DNA of 64,000 nucleotides from positions 124,001 through 188,000 of the forward strand of contig NZ_SDKK01000010.1 in the NCBI RefSeq assembly GCF_008107625.1, read 5' to 3'. The notes beneath the pieces were generated by a model. It saw only the letters and a program-made list of their open reading frames with translations, ran no database searches and was not told the DNA's origin. The stretch is from Zoogloea oleivorans. Lineage in GTDB: Bacteria > Pseudomonadota > Gammaproteobacteria > Burkholderiales > Rhodocyclaceae. Each line of letters begins with the position of its first letter. The first letter of the stretch is position 1. Made by a program: the position numbers and the translations under genes. Below are positions 51,453 to 61,515 of this stretch, one piece after another.

Positions 51453-53513
51453 CTAAACTTCAACTGGCGGTTTGCCAATTATCATGAGTTCGGCTGCCAG
51501 CGCCGGCCACGTGGCAAATGGACGCAGACAGTTAACGCCGGAGCACAGCCAGGCGTTGACGGCATCACCGGCAGGCTTGTCGAGAACCGGCGGGAGCCCG
51601 CGCAAACCGGGCGGCAAGCCCAGACTCAACAGGCCTGGCCGGTAGGCCCCCAAAACCTGACGCTGCCACTCCGGCAGCGCCTCGACACTTCCTCGCAGCA
51701 CCAGCACGGACGGCGGTGTGCGGTGCTCGGCGAGGGCCACGCCAAGGCTGGCAAAACCCATGGGGCTGGCGCGCATGGCCGGATAGAAGGCCTGCAGGGT
51801 GCGCTCGGCCGCCGCCAGGTAGCGCGCTTCACCGGTCAGGTGGCCAAGCCGCCCCAGCACCTGCGCCGCGATCCCGTTGCCCGCCGGCATCGCGTTGTCG
51901 AGACCGGTCTTGGGGCGGTGGATCAGGGTTTCGTGGTCGTGGCGGGTGAAGAAGAAACCGCCGCCGCTTTCATCCTGAAAATCGTCGAGCAGGGCATCGG
52001 CGAGGTCCTCGGCAAATTCCAGATCCTCGGCCCGGTAGCCGGCCTGCAGACTTTCAAGCAGTGCGGCGATGAGCAGTGCGTGGTCGTCGAGATAGGCATT
52101 GAGGTGAGCCCGACCGTCCTTGCAGGTGGCAAGCAGACGGCCGTCGCGCCACAGAGTGGTCCGTATGAAGTCGATGGCGGCAGTCGCAGCGGCCAGCCAG
52201 TCCGGCCGATCGAACACCCGCGCAGCATGGATCAGGCCGTGGATCATCAACCCATTCCAGCTCACCAGCAGCTTGTCGTCGCGAGCCGGGTGGACGCGGG
52301 TTTCGCGGCGGGCGAAAAGTTTGGCGCGGGCGCTCGCCAGAACCGCTTCAGCTTCAGTCTCGGCAATCCCGAGTTTTGCGGCGACACCAGCCAGCGGCTT
52401 GGCGATATGGAAGTGCCAGTGCTTTTCTTCGAAATTCGGCGGCCGGGCGACGCCGTAGTGCTGGGACAGAATGCGGAATTCGAGGTCATCGAGAAGCTCC
52501 CGGACCTCGGCCTTGTCCCACACGTAGAACTTGCCCTCCTCGTGCTCGGAGTCGGCGTCCAGCGAAGAAGCGAAGCCGCCGTCCGGCAGGCGCATTTCCC
52601 GCAGCAGCCATTCGACGGTTTGCGCCGCGACGCGGAAAAACAGCGGGTCGCCGGTCAAGGTCCAGGCGTCGGCATACAGCGCCAGCAGCGGCCCGTTGTC
52701 GTAAAGCATCTTTTCAAAGTGGGGAATGTTCCACCAGCCATCGACGCTATAGCGGGAAAACCCGCCCCCCAGCTGGTCAAAAATGCCGCCCTCGGCCATA
52801 CCGCGCAGGGTATTGAGGGCCATGTCGCGGGCAAACTCGTCGCCGGTAGCTGCAGAGTGGCGAAGCAGGAAATCCAGGTCGGCCGGGTGGGGAAACTTGG
52901 GTGCGCTGCCGAAACCGCCGTGCTCCTCGTCGAAGGTCGAGGCCAGCCCGTCGCGCAGGGACTGCAGCGGAGCTGCGGTGAAATCCGAGGGGTGCGCATG
53001 CCCTTTCGCCTCGCCCTGGGCCAGGGCCGCGCGCAGGGCCTGGTTTTGCTCTTCGATGGCGCTGCGCTGATCGCGAAAGGCATGGTCGATACGTGCCAGC
53101 AGGTCGGGGAAGCCCGGCAGGTTGTAGCGTGGGGTCTTCGGAAAATAGGTGCCACTGAAGAACGGGCTGCCGTCAGGCGTCAGAAAGACGGTTAGCGGCC
53201 AGCCGCCGTTGCGCTTGGCCAGCATGTGGTGGGCAGCCTGATAGATCTGATCCAGATCGGGCCGCTCCTCCCGGTCGACCTTGATGTTGATGAACAGTCG
53301 GTTCATCTGCGCCGCGACCTCCGGGTCCTCGAAGGACTCGTGGGCCATCACGTGGCACCAGTGGCAGGCCGAGTAGCCGATGGACAGGAGGATCGGCTTG
53401 TTCTCGCGACGGGCCAGCTCAAGGGCATCCTCGCCCCATGGCCACCAATCCACCGGATTGTCGGCGTGCTGCTGAAGGTAGGGCGAGGTTTCGTGCTGGA
53501 GTCGGTTGGGCAT
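51453..53513 (-). CDS. Thioredoxin-fold DUF255 protein (YyaL/SPATA20 family)
   Basis: 686-residue protein with an N-terminal thioredoxin-like domain (about 1-165) carrying the CxxC-type motif in [14 protein letters not shown]. An (alpha/alpha)6-barrel resembling glycosidase or epimerase folds follows ([52 protein letters not shown]). The family is universal but its biochemical role is not established. No signal peptide is present, so it is cytoplasmic. The start at 53513, [20 protein letters not shown], is the conserved family N-terminus. It may be co-transcribed with the cytochrome gene downstream. Confidence 0.93.
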   Translation of the reverse strand: MPNRLQHETSPYLQQHADNPVDWWPWGEDALELARRENKPILLSIGYSACHWCHVMAHESFEDPEVAAQMNRLFINIKVDREERPDLDQIYQAAHHMLAKRNGGWPLTVFLTPDGSPFFSGTYFPKTPRYNLPGFPDLLARIDHAFRDQRSAIEEQNQALRAALAQGEAKGHAHPSDFTAAPLQSLRDGLASTFDEEHGGFGSAPKFPHPADLDFLLRHSAATGDEFARDMALNTLRGMAEGGIFDQLGGGFSRYSVDGWWNIPHFEKMLYDNGPLLALYADAWTLTGDPLFFRVAAQTVEWLLREMRLPDGGFASSLDADSEHEEGKFYVWDKAEVRELLDDLEFRILSQHYGVARPPNFEEKHWHFHIAKPLAGVAAKLGIAETEAEAVLASARAKLFARRETRVHPARDDKLLVSWNGLMIHGLIHAARVFDRPDWLAAATAAIDFIRTTLWRDGRLLATCKDGRAHLNAYLDDHALLIAALLESLQAGYRAEDLEFAEDLADALLDDFQDESGGGFFFTRHDHETLIHRPKTGLDNAMPAGNGIAAQVLGRLGHLTGEARYLAAAERTLQAFYPAMRASPMGFASLGVALAEHRTPPSVLVLRGSVEALPEWQRQVLGAYRPGLLSLGLPPGLRGLPPVLDKPAGDAVNAWLCSGVNCLRPFATWPALAAELMIIGKPPVEV

Positions 53514-53555
53514 GAGGATTCCCGGTAGGTTGTGTCGGCTTTTGTGGTGCAGACC

Positions 53556-55298
53556 TCAGAAGGCGATGGCCACCGCGAACTGCAAACGCACACGATGATC
53601 CCGCTGGCCGTAAGCCAGGTCTACGGCGATGGGACCGGCCGGACTCTTCCAGCGGGGGCCGAAACCGTAGCCCATGTTCATCTTGAAGAGCTTGCGCTCA
53701 TCGTTGGCGTTGCCGGCGTCGATGAAGGCGGCGACGCCCCAGTCACCCTTGTACCAATGCACGTATTCGGCGCTGGTCACCGCCAGATAGCGGCCGCCAA
53801 CAGTGGCACTGCCGTCGGTCACACCAAGGCTCTGGTAAGCATAGCCACGCACGCTCTGGGCGCCACCGGTACGGAACAGGAAATCCTGCGGCACGCCATC
53901 GCGGGACGAAGCCACTGTTACTCCACCCTCGGCCCGCAGGATGATCACGTCACGGTCGATGGCCGGCAGGAAGAGCTGGTAACGCCCATAGAGGCGCGCG
54001 AAATTGCGGTCGGACAGGAGCGCCTGGGCGGCGCCGCCCAGTTGCAGGTTAATCACCTGGCCATCGCGCGGATTGAGGATGCTGTCGACCGCCCGACGGG
54101 TCCACGACCAGTTGGCGGTAAGCGCGTTGCGGCTGGACTTCAGGCTGTCGTCGGGGCTCAGGACTTCATGCTGGTAGTTGAGAGCAAAGCGGTTTTCGAT
54201 GTTCCCGCTAGGAATGGTGCGGACCACGCCAACGGACTGACGCTGGGTTTGCAGGCCGGAGATGTTGGTGTGCTCGGCCAGCACGCCGACACTGTCCAGA
54301 TAGCCCGACAGGGACGGCGGCAGAAACACGTCGGCGTAGCCCAGCTGGCGTCGCTGCTCGATGCGGATGCCGCTCACCAGATTGTGGGCGTTGTTCAGGA
54401 AATGGGCGTCCCGGTAGCTGGTTTCCACCCGGTAGCCGGTATTGCTGCTCATACCGAAGCCCACACCGAAGCGCCGCGGCTTGGCTTCGGTGAGCTGCAC
54501 GCGCACCGGCGCGGCTTCCGGCGTGGGGCTGTTGCGGTCGATGTCGACGACCACCGAGGCAAAATAGGCGGTGTTCTGGAGGGCAGTCTGAAAACGCAGC
54601 AGGCGCTCCTGGCTGTACGGCTCGCCGGGTGGCGGCGGGCGGTAGAGCTCGATGAGGGCCTGGTCGTAGTCTGACAGGCCGGTGACTTCGAGGGGGCCGA
54701 AGCGGAACACCGGGCCGGAATCCACCTCTACCGCCAGCGTCGCCGAACCGCTTTCCGGGTCGATCACCGCATGGCTGTCGGCAATCATGGCGGCCGCGTA
54801 TTCACGGGTATTGAGGCCGTCGAGCAGGCGTTGCTTGGCCGCATCCCAATCCGCCTGCCGGAAGGGCTCGCCGACCGGCAGGCCCCAGTCGTCCTTCAGG
54901 GCCGCCAGACGGACGGCACGGGGGCCCTCAGCGCGAGTCAGATCGCCGACAAAACGCAGATCCACGCGGGCAATGGTGGTACGCCGACCCGGCGTGACGA
55001 TGATGCGAAAGCCCCCGCCATCGCCCTCCTCACCTTCGATGGCGGGCGAAAAATAGCCTTCGGTGGCGAGCATCTCGGCGATTTCCTTGCGGGCACGCCG
55101 CAAGAGCGCAATGCGCCCCCCCGCATCCAGAGCCTGTTCCGGGCGACGGTCGAGAAAATCGAGATGTTTCTCGAGCAGCGGACGCAGCGCGTCGGGTACC
55201 ACCAGAACAATGCGCTCCTCGGCCGCCAGCGCACCGCCGACCGGAAGCAGGGCAAACAGGACGAGCAGCAGGCGGAGGACACATGAATGACGTGGCAC
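53556..55298 (-). CDS. tamA: Translocation and assembly module subunit TamA (Omp85 family)
   Basis: Outer-membrane barrel protein that works with TamB in autotransporter and lipid/OM assembly. From the GTG at 55298 the length is 580 residues. A signal peptide follows (VLRLLLVLFALLPVGGALA). Three POTRA domains occupy about residues 25-250 (EGEEGDGGGFRIIVTPGRR, VEVDSGPVFRFGPLEVTGL), then a 16-strand barrel with the Omp85 element FRTGGAQSVRGYAYQ and the C-terminal Phe (AVAIAF). A TTG at 55349 that overlaps the putA stop is an alternative start. tamB is not downstream here, as it usually is: the next gene on the strand is YyaL-type. putA lies directly upstream. Confidence 0.88.
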   Translation of the reverse strand: MPRHSCVLRLLLVLFALLPVGGALAAEERIVLVVPDALRPLLEKHLDFLDRRPEQALDAGGRIALLRRARKEIAEMLATEGYFSPAIEGEEGDGGGFRIIVTPGRRTTIARVDLRFVGDLTRAEGPRAVRLAALKDDWGLPVGEPFRQADWDAAKQRLLDGLNTREYAAAMIADSHAVIDPESGSATLAVEVDSGPVFRFGPLEVTGLSDYDQALIELYRPPPPGEPYSQERLLRFQTALQNTAYFASVVVDIDRNSPTPEAAPVRVQLTEAKPRRFGVGFGMSSNTGYRVETSYRDAHFLNNAHNLVSGIRIEQRRQLGYADVFLPPSLSGYLDSVGVLAEHTNISGLQTQRQSVGVVRTIPSGNIENRFALNYQHEVLSPDDSLKSSRNALTANWSWTRRAVDSILNPRDGQVINLQLGGAAQALLSDRNFARLYGRYQLFLPAIDRDVIILRAEGGVTVASSRDGVPQDFLFRTGGAQSVRGYAYQSLGVTDGSATVGGRYLAVTSAEYVHWYKGDWGVAAFIDAGNANDERKLFKMNMGYGFGPRWKSPAGPIAVDLAYGQRDHRVRLQFAVAIAF

Positions 55299-55345
55299 GG
55301 GCGAGATTCTAGCAGCCCTGACATTCCGTCCGTCCCCGGGGTTGC

Positions 55346-58300
55346 TCAAGCGTCCCCAAGCCGCATCAGGCTGGCGTTGCCGCCTGTGGCAGCGGTATTC
55401 ACGGTCACGCAGCGCTCAACGACCAGACGCTCGATGGCGTAAGTCGCCGACGGAACGAGAAAAGGCAGGATAGCCCCGCCCCGTTCGGCAAAAACCACAC
55501 GCCAACGGGCCAGCAGTTCGGGATCGGGCAAATCGACCAGGACGGCGGAACAGGGACTGGCGGGGGCATCCGGGCAGCGCTCGACCCATGCCTGCACAGC
55601 GGCCGGCAGCTGCGGGCACCAAGCCTCGGCAGGAGCGCCAGCAGGCAGCAGCAGCGTGTTGCCGGTGGCCAGGGCTGCCGCAAGCTGGTGCAGCCAGGCT
55701 TCGGCACTACCGGCCAGGCCAAGCACCGCGCCACGGGGGACGAAGCTCAGGGAGTTGCTCTCCCCCGTCGGACCATTGAGAGACATGGTCAGGCCGGCCA
55801 GCGATGCCTGTCGATAAACAGCCAGACAGGCGCGCAGGCGAGTGCGGGCAGCTTCGTCGACCAGCGCCGCCGCTCCGTCGGCCAGCCAGGCATCAAACTG
55901 ATCAAACACCGACCGTGCAGGCCGGGGCTGGTCCGCCAGCGGCACCGGCGCGCCACGCACCAGCCGGTGCAGGAGCAGCGGTCCACCCGCCTTGGGCCCG
56001 GTACCCGACAGGCCTTCTCCGCCAAAGGGCTGCACACCAACCACGGCACCGATCATGTTGCGATTGATGTAGATGTTGCCGACCCGCACCTGGCTGACGA
56101 TGCGGGTGATGGTCTCATCCACCCGCGACTGGATGCCCAGGGTCAGGCCGTAGCCGCTGGCGGCGATGGCGGCGATGACAGCGTCCAGATCTCGCGCACC
56201 ATAACGAACGACGTGCAGGACCGGCCCGAAGACTTCCTGCCGCAACTCGGCTGGCGACGCAATCTCGATCAGGGTCGGCGCAACGAAGTGGCCCCCGGCG
56301 CAGGCGTCCGGCAGGCTGCGGGTGAATACGTCATGGCGATTGGCCCGCATCGCATCGATGTAGGCGTCGATGCGCAGGCGGGCGGTGGCGTCAATCAGCG
56401 GGCCGACATCGGTGGCGAAATCGTCGCCCGGGCCAAGTTTCAGTTCGGCCATCGCCCCGTCGAGGAGCGTCAGCACGCGCTCGGCAATGTCGTCCTGCAC
56501 GCACAGCAAACGCAGGGCCGAGCAGCGCTGGCCGGCGGAATCGAAGGCGGACGCCAGCACATCGGCCACCACCTGCTCGGGCAGGGCCGTGGAGTCGACG
56601 ATCATCGCATTGAGACCGCCGGTCTCGGCGATCAGCGGAACATCGCCCCGTGCCGCCAGCACCCGCTGGATGCCGGCGGCAACAGCCGTCGAGCCGGTGA
56701 ACATCACCCCCGCCACCCGCGGGTCGGCCACCAGTGCCGCGCCGACAACTTCACCGCTACCAGGCAGGCATTGCAGTACATGCCGCGGAATGCCGGCTTC
56801 GTGCAACAACGCCACCGCCAAATCGGCGATCAGCGGCGTCTGCTCGGCCGGCTTGGCGATGACCGGATTGCCGGCGGCGAGAGCCGCAGCAATCTGGCCG
56901 ACAAAGATGGCCAGCGGAAAATTCCACGGACTGATCGCCGCGACGGGTCCAAGAGGCAGACTGCCGTCCACATCCCCCACCCGCAGACGCGCAGCGTAGT
57001 AGCGGCAGAAGTCAGCCGCCTCGCGCACCTCGCCCTGAGCGGCAACGAAGGTTTTGCCGGCTTCCCGTACCAGCAGGGCGACCAGCCCGTGACTGCGCGC
57101 CTCCAGCGCATCGGCGGCACGCTCAAGGCAGGCGGCGCGGATGTTGGCGGCGCTGGCGGCCCAAACCGGCGCAGCAGCCTCGGCAGCCAGCAGCGCGGCC
57201 TCCACATCGGCCGGGCAGGCAAACGCGACATGGCCGACCACCTCATCGCACACCGCCGGATTGTGAATCGCCAGGAGGCTGCCCTCCTCCACCCGTACTT
57301 CCGCGGCAATGCGCGGGCGCACTAGCGGCAGCACCTCCCGACTACGCGCCAGCGCGGCGAGAAAGGCCCGACGCACCGGTGCCGCAGCCAGATCGAAGCC
57401 CCGGCTGTTACGCCGGTCCGGATAGAGATCGGCGGGTAGCGGAACACCGGGATGCGCAGCGCCGCCGCTGACCAGGGCCTTGTCCACCGGATCGGCAAGC
57501 AGCTCGGCGAGGGGGACGGACTCATCGACAATACGATTGACGAAACTGCTGTTGGCGCCGTTTTCCAGCAAACGGCGCACCAGGTAGGCGAGCAGGGTTT
57601 CGTGGCTGCCGACCGGCGCATAGACGCGCACCGGACGGCGCAGTGCTGGATCTTCGGCGTCGACCAGTTGCCGGTAGAGGGTCTCACCCATGCCATGGAG
57701 GCACTGGAATTCGTAATCTCCCGACCGAAACGGCCCACCCAGTTCCAGCACCGCGGCAACGGTGTGCGCATTGTGGGTGGCAAACATCGGGAAAACCACA
57801 TCCGGCGCAGCCAGCAGCCGGCGGGCGCAAGCCAGGTAGGCGACATCCGTGTGCGCCTTGCGGGTGTAGACCGGATAGTCGACCAGCCCCTCCTGCTGGG
57901 CGCGCTTGATTTCCCCGTCCCAGTAGGCGCCCTTCACCAGGCGCACCATGATGCGGCGCCGGCAACGTCGGCCGAGGGCCACGATCCAGTCGATCACGGC
58001 CGGCGCGGACTTCTGGTAGGCCTGCACAACAAAGCCGAGGCCGGACCAGTCCGTCAACTGTGGATCGCTGGCCAAGGCTTCCAGCAGGTCGAGGGATAGC
58101 GCCAGCCGCTCGCTCTCCTCCGCATCGATGGTCAAGCCGATATCACGCGCCTTGGCGAGCATGCACAGGTGGCGAACCCGCGGCAAAAGCTCGTGCATCA
58201 CCCGCTCCCGCTGGGACCAGGTGTACCGGGGATGGAGTGCCGACAGCTTGATGGAGATGCCGTTGCCCTTGTGCACGCCGCGCCAGCGGTCATGGGTGCC

Positions 58301-58993
58301 GATGGCATGGATGGCCTGGGCATAGGCGGCAGCGTAGCGGGCGGCATCGTCAGCCGTCACCGCCGCCTCGCCGAGCATGTCGAAGGAGTAACGGTAATCG
58401 GCGGCCAGCCCCCGATTGGCACGCGACAGCGCGTCGTCGACCGTCTCGCCGAGGACGAACTGCTGGCCGACCAGACGCATGGCGCAATCCATCGCCTCAC
58501 GCACCAGCGTCTCGCCACCCCGCTCCGCGATCCCGCGCACGTGCTCATCGGAGCTGAGCAGACGACCGGTGAGCGCCAGACTGCGGGCGGCCGCATTCAC
58601 AAACAGGGACGGGCTGTGACCCACATGGCCAGACCAGTCCCGGTGACACAGCTTGTCACGAATCAGCCGATCACGCCCCGCTGCATCGGGGACGCGCAAC
58701 AGCGCTTCGGCAAGGCACATCAGGGCCACGCCTTCACGGCTGTCGAGGGAAAACTCGTTCATCAGCGCATCGACGCCACTGGCCCGGCGGCGGCTGTTCC
58801 GCACGCCAGTGGCCAATCGCTCGGCCGTGCGGGCAACGCGGGACGCCGGCGCGGGCAGGAGGCGGGCTTCGTCGATCAGCGCGGCGACGCAGTCTGCTTC
58901 CGGACGGCGGGCGACGGCCTCGATGGCCTGACGCAGCGCGGCGAATCCGGCATCGTTGAGAGGTGGGGCTGCGGGGTCGAACTGGGTGGACAT
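55346..58993 (-). CDS. putA: Bifunctional proline dehydrogenase / L-glutamate gamma-semialdehyde dehydrogenase
   Basis: Oxidises proline to glutamate. The product has 1215 residues. The FAD proline dehydrogenase barrel spans about 100-460 (GVHKGNGISIKLSALHPRY, RLVKGAYWDGEIKRAQ, FATHNAHTVAAV). The aldehyde dehydrogenase domain spans about 540-1000, with the general-base Glu in IAETGGLNAMIV and the catalytic Cys in FDSAGQRCSALRLL. A C-terminal ALDH-superfamily-like domain follows, as in type B PutA. I see no ribbon-helix-helix DNA-binding domain at the N-terminus, so it should not autoregulate like the E. coli protein. The start is ATG 58993 with AGGTGA upstream. It follows fbp after 111 bases that include a hairpin. 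Confidence 0.95.
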   Translation of the reverse strand: MSTQFDPAAPPLNDAGFAALRQAIEAVARRPEADCVAALIDEARLLPAPASRVARTAERLATGVRNSRRRASGVDALMNEFSLDSREGVALMCLAEALLRVPDAAGRDRLIRDKLCHRDWSGHVGHSPSLFVNAAARSLALTGRLLSSDEHVRGIAERGGETLVREAMDCAMRLVGQQFVLGETVDDALSRANRGLAADYRYSFDMLGEAAVTADDAARYAAAYAQAIHAIGTHDRWRGVHKGNGISIKLSALHPRYTWSQRERVMHELLPRVRHLCMLAKARDIGLTIDAEESERLALSLDLLEALASDPQLTDWSGLGFVVQAYQKSAPAVIDWIVALGRRCRRRIMVRLVKGAYWDGEIKRAQQEGLVDYPVYTRKAHTDVAYLACARRLLAAPDVVFPMFATHNAHTVAAVLELGGPFRSGDYEFQCLHGMGETLYRQLVDAEDPALRRPVRVYAPVGSHETLLAYLVRRLLENGANSSFVNRIVDESVPLAELLADPVDKALVSGGAAHPGVPLPADLYPDRRNSRGFDLAAAPVRRAFLAALARSREVLPLVRPRIAAEVRVEEGSLLAIHNPAVCDEVVGHVAFACPADVEAALLAAEAAAPVWAASAANIRAACLERAADALEARSHGLVALLVREAGKTFVAAQGEVREAADFCRYYAARLRVGDVDGSLPLGPVAAISPWNFPLAIFVGQIAAALAAGNPVIAKPAEQTPLIADLAVALLHEAGIPRHVLQCLPGSGEVVGAALVADPRVAGVMFTGSTAVAAGIQRVLAARGDVPLIAETGGLNAMIVDSTALPEQVVADVLASAFDSAGQRCSALRLLCVQDDIAERVLTLLDGAMAELKLGPGDDFATDVGPLIDATARLRIDAYIDAMRANRHDVFTRSLPDACAGGHFVAPTLIEIASPAELRQEVFGPVLHVVRYGARDLDAVIAAIAASGYGLTLGIQSRVDETITRIVSQVRVGNIYINRNMIGAVVGVQPFGGEGLSGTGPKAGGPLLLHRLVRGAPVPLADQPRPARSVFDQFDAWLADGAAALVDEAARTRLRACLAVYRQASLAGLTMSLNGPTGESNSLSFVPRGAVLGLAGSAEAWLHQLAAALATGNTLLLPAGAPAEAWCPQLPAAVQAWVERCPDAPASPCSAVLVDLPDPELLARWRVVFAERGGAILPFLVPSATYAIERLVVERCVTVNTAATGGNASLMRLGDA

Positions 58994-59058
58994 GACGTCA
59001 CCTGATCTGGAGCGGCGGGAGCCAACAGCAGATTCGACCGGCACGGAGGGAAACGATT

Positions 59059-59088
59059 CAACCGGCCCCGTACAAACGGGCCCGGTTG
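59059..59088 (-). other. Long hairpin between fbp and putA
   Basis: CAACCGG..CCCGT pairs with ACGGG..CCGGTTG (one C-C mismatch) around ACAA. No T-run follows on the minus strand, so it may be an mRNA 3'-end or stability structure rather than an intrinsic terminator. Confidence 0.45.
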
Positions 59089-59104
59089 GCGGAAAAAGCC
59101 GGAA

Positions 59105-60106
59105 TCAGCCTTCCAGATGGTAGCGGGTCACAAGCTCCACTTCGTTCTTGGAGCCAAGCACCACCGGCACGCGCTGGTGCAGCTTGGTCGGCTGGATGTC
59201 GAGGATGCGCTCACGACCGGTGGTGGCGGCGCCGCCAGCAGCTTCGACGATCAGGGCCATCGGATTGGCTTCGTACATCAGGCGCAGCTTGCCGCCCTTG
59301 TCCTTCATCTTGCTGTCGAGCGGATACATGAAGACACCGCCACGGGTCAGGATGCGATGCACGTCGGCCACCATCGACGCCACCCAGCGGGTGTTGAAGT
59401 CCTTGCCGCGAGGGCCATCGGCACCAGCCTTCAACTCGCTGACATAACGCTGGATCGGCGCTTCCCAGAAGCGCTCGTTGGAGGCGTTGATGGCGTATTC
59501 CTTGGTGTCCTCGGGAATCGTCATGTACGGGTTGGTGTAGATGAAGCTGCCCATTTCGCGGTCGAGGGTGAAACCATGCACGCCATCGCCAACCGTCAGG
59601 ATAAGCTGGGTGGACGGCCCATAGACCGAATAGCCGGCCGCCACCTGGGCCGTGCCCGGTTGCATGAAATCAGCCTCGGTCGCGGTCTGCGAACCTTCGG
59701 GGCTGCGCAGCACCGAGAAGATCGTGCCAACGGAGATATTCACGTCGATGTTGGACGAACCGTCGAGGGGATCGAACAGCAGCAAATAGCCCCCCTTCGG
59801 ATAGTCGCTGGAAATCGGCTGGATCTCCTCGACTTCTTCAGAAGCCATGGCGGCCAGGTGACCACCCCATTCGTTAGCCTGAATCAGGATGTCATTGGCA
59901 ATGACGTCCAGCTTTTTCTGGGCCTCGCCCTGCACATTGTCGCTGCCTGCCTCGCCGAGCACGCCGGCAAGAGCGCCTTTCGACACGTTCACGGCAATGG
60001 CCTTGACGGCACGGGCAACGACCTCCATCAGCAAACGCAGATCGGCGCCCATCAGGCCCTTGCGTTGCTGCTCGATCAGAAATTGGGTGAGCGTGACTCG
60101 ACGCAT
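59105..60106 (-). CDS. fbp: Fructose-1,6-bisphosphatase, class I
   Basis: Gluconeogenic enzyme of 333 residues. The metal-binding signature is in [20 protein letters not shown] near residues 110-128. The substrate loop [29 protein letters not shown] and the conserved [10 protein letters not shown] are present. GGAGA lies upstream of ATG 60106. It is divergent from dadA across 133 bases. Placement ahead of putA would allow joint expression during growth on amino acids or organic acids, but the intervening hairpin makes read-through uncertain. Confidence 0.96.
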   Translation of the reverse strand: MRRVTLTQFLIEQQRKGLMGADLRLLMEVVARAVKAIAVNVSKGALAGVLGEAGSDNVQGEAQKKLDVIANDILIQANEWGGHLAAMASEEVEEIQPISSDYPKGGYLLLFDPLDGSSNIDVNISVGTIFSVLRSPEGSQTATEADFMQPGTAQVAAGYSVYGPSTQLILTVGDGVHGFTLDREMGSFIYTNPYMTIPEDTKEYAINASNERFWEAPIQRYVSELKAGADGPRGKDFNTRWVASMVADVHRILTRGGVFMYPLDSKMKDKGGKLRLMYEANPMALIVEAAGGAATTGRERILDIQPTKLHQRVPVVLGSKNEVELVTRYHLEG

Positions 60107-60239
60107 GACTCAGTTCTCCGGAATAACCTGTGAAAGCGCGGATTATCGCCCGGATCGTGGCCTTTCGTCGTTTATGATTGCGGGTTCGATTTTACGGCAG
60201 CGTCTCGCTGCCCTTCTGGAGCCCTCTGCGCAAGGCATC

Positions 60240-61499
60240 ATGGAAGTTCTGGTCATCGGCGCCGGCCTCGCCGGCGTCACAAGCGCCTGGTATCTCGCCC
60301 AGGCCGGTTGCAAGGTAACAGTCGTGGACCGCCAGCCCGGTCCGGGCCTGGAAACCAGTTTCGCCAACGGCGGGCAGATTTCGGTCAGCCACCCCGAACC
60401 CTGGGCCAACCCATCGGCCCCCGCCACTGTTCTGCGCTGGCTCGGCAGGAAAGACGCGCCGCTGCTCTTCCGCTTCCGCGCCGACGCCGCCCAGTGGCGC
60501 TGGGCCGCAGCCTTCCTGCGGGAATGCCTGCCAGGGCGGGCGGCCCGCAATACAGCGGCCATCGCCAATCTGGCCAGCTACAGCCGGCGCGAACTGCAAG
60601 CCCTGCGCACCTCGACCGGGATCGAATACGAAGCCGGTGAAGGCGGCATCCTCCATCTGTTCGAAGATCCGCGGGAATTCGCCCATGTGCCGGGAAAACT
60701 GAAGGTGCTCGAAGACTTCGGCATCCGCGGCCGCATTCTCGATCCCGACCAGACCATCGCCCTGGAACCGGCACTCACCTCCCTGCGCCCGCGCCTGGCC
60801 GGCGCACTGCATGGCATGGACGATGAAACCGGTAATGCGCACCTGTTCTGCAAGGCTCTAACCGAGAAGGCCAGGGAGGCCGGAGTGCGCTTTGTGTTCG
60901 ATAGCGCCGTGCAAGCCTTCGACATGGTTCGCGGACGCATCACGGGAGTTCGCGTCCTCGACTCCGCCTACCGCGCAGGCGTTCTGCAGGCCGATACCTT
61001 CGTCGTTGCCGCCGGCAGCTACAGCCCGCAACTCGTACAGCCACTGGGAGAAAAACTGCCGATCTACCCGGTCAAGGGCTATTCCATCACGGTACCGATC
61101 CTTGATCTGGCGCGAGCACCGCGGCTGAGCCTGACCGATGAAGCCCGCCGCGTGGTGTGCTCACGGCTGGGCGATCGCCTGCGCGTGGCCGGCACCGCCG
61201 AGTTGAACGGCTATGATCTGAGCCCGAATCCGGCCCGCAGTGCAGCCGTCGTCGCATGGCTGGAGGATCACCTTCCCGGCGTCGCCGATGTGGCACGTGC
61301 CGAACACTGGTGCGGCCTGCGGCCGGCGACCCCCAGCAACGTGCCACTGATTGGTCACACCCGCATCGACAACCTGTTCTTGAACACCGGCCACGGCACC
61401 CTGGGCTGGACCCTGGCCTGCGGCTCGGGGCGGGCCATAGCAGACATCATGACGGGACAGACGCCGGAGCCGGCATTCCCGTTTCGGAGCCTCAAATAG
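60240..61499 (+). CDS. dadA: D-amino-acid dehydrogenase small subunit family (DadA-type FAD oxidoreductase)
   Basis: 419-residue FAD enzyme expected to deaminate D-alanine and other D-amino acids oxidatively at the membrane, passing electrons to the respiratory chain. The dinucleotide motif MEVLVIGAGLAGVTSAWYLA is at the extreme N-terminus, which fixes ATG 60240. Other family segments are ETSFANGGQISVSHPEPWA, LPIYPVKGYSITVP and HWCGLRPATPSNVPLIG. Length is typical (about 415-435). No alanine racemase gene is adjacent. It is divergent from fbp and convergent with the PilZ gene. Confidence 0.92.
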   Translation: MEVLVIGAGLAGVTSAWYLAQAGCKVTVVDRQPGPGLETSFANGGQISVSHPEPWANPSAPATVLRWLGRKDAPLLFRFRADAAQWRWAAAFLRECLPGRAARNTAAIANLASYSRRELQALRTSTGIEYEAGEGGILHLFEDPREFAHVPGKLKVLEDFGIRGRILDPDQTIALEPALTSLRPRLAGALHGMDDETGNAHLFCKALTEKAREAGVRFVFDSAVQAFDMVRGRITGVRVLDSAYRAGVLQADTFVVAAGSYSPQLVQPLGEKLPIYPVKGYSITVPILDLARAPRLSLTDEARRVVCSRLGDRLRVAGTAELNGYDLSPNPARSAAVVAWLEDHLPGVADVARAEHWCGLRPATPSNVPLIGHTRIDNLFLNTGHGTLGWTLACGSGRAIADIMTGQTPEPAFPFRSLK

Positions 61500-61515
61500 G
61501 ATTCCGCCCAGGCAA

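Noticed and set aside
55688-57325. A 545-codon open frame opposite putA
   Set aside because: Antisense shadow; putA catalytic residues are conserved on the minus strand.
60180-60200. tRNA T-arm-like GGTTCGAT near the dadA start
   Set aside because: No acceptor stem, D-arm or anticodon arm can be folded around it.
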